DNA of 14,895 nucleotides, from assembly GCA_003511785.1 (NCBI GenBank), contig DOIS01000055.1, positions 1 through 14,895 on the forward strand. The letters are read 5' to 3'. The position numbers were made by a program, and so were the translations under genes. Below are positions 14,828 through 14,895 of this stretch, piece after piece (position 1 is the first letter of the stretch; the number at the start of each line of letters is the position of its first letter). The notes beneath the pieces are model-generated. The model had not been told where the DNA came from. It made no database searches and saw only the letters and a list, made by a program, of their open reading frames with translations. The stretch comes from Paracoccaceae bacterium (GTDB taxonomy: Bacteria; Pseudomonadota; Alphaproteobacteria; Rhodobacterales; Rhodobacteraceae).

Positions 14828-14895
14828 TCAGGCGCCGCGCCGCCTGTGCGCGAGCGCGGGCATCAGGGCGAACACTGAAGTGGTCCCGTTTTCCT
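14828..14895 (-). CDS. Possible C-terminal end of a truncated gene at the window edge
   Basis: Reading leftward from the edge, an open frame of 21 codons runs ENGTTSVFALMPALAHRRRGA and stops at 14828. The amino acid mix is protein-like, and hairpins follow the stop, but the piece is too short to identify or to be sure it is translated. It would be transcribed in the same direction as the LysR gene, 147 bases upstream of it. Confidence 0.3.
   Translation of the reverse strand, partial: ENGTTSVFALMPALAHRRRGA

Overview
The window is GC-rich chromosomal DNA from an alphaproteobacterium, most likely a Rhodobacterales/Roseobacter-type organism. The grounds are the strong G/C bias at third codon positions, the frequent 4-base start/stop overlaps, the mix of ATG and GTG starts, and recognisable housekeeping genes (uvrC, map, sfsA, a DAACS symporter, a YrbG-type exchanger). 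Taxonomy is an inference from protein style, not from a marker gene. I see no rRNA, tRNA, CRISPR array, transposase or phage gene.

Layout, left to right. 93-1780 (+): a two-gene ABC-2 exporter (ATPase and permease, YadGH-like). 1881-3845 (+): a tight cluster of an S49/SppA-type protease, a 60-residue membrane/zinc-ribbon protein and a calcium/sodium antiporter. 3875-4654 (+): a short-chain dehydrogenase with the catalytic Asp-Tyr-Lys pattern of pteridine reductases. 4655-4944: an unusually AT-rich intergenic island with a palindrome, three 11-bp iteron-like repeats, a perfect DnaA box and three GANTC sites. 4945-6822 (+): uvrC. 6827-6876: two nested hairpins between uvrC and the convergent map gene (6882-7694, -). 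7892-8566 (+): an exported protein of unknown function whose well-placed ATG and ribosome binding site are out of frame with the body, separated by a (CT)5 tract. 8550-9263 (-): sfsA, overlapping the previous gene tail to tail. 9313-12267 (+): four genes linked by successive 4-base overlaps (CinA/MoCF-like protein, GNAT acetyltransferase, AhpD-like peroxidase-related protein, OmpA-family envelope protein). 12288-13619 (-): a dicarboxylate/amino-acid:cation symporter with Ala in the NMDGT motif. 13701-13738: a strong intrinsic terminator for the LysR regulator at 13775-14680 (-). The right edge probably holds the C-terminal end of one more minus-strand gene.

How the genes fit together: most are housekeeping or envelope/transport functions with no single shared pathway. 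The clearest co-expressed units are the ABC exporter pair, the protease/zinc-ribbon/exchanger cluster and the four-gene overlap operon. I found no convincing new defence or mobile system. The items most worth following up are the AT-rich island before uvrC, the CT-tract frameshift with its upstream 24-bp tandem repeat, the PTR1-like dehydrogenase, and the altered sodium-site motif in the symporter.
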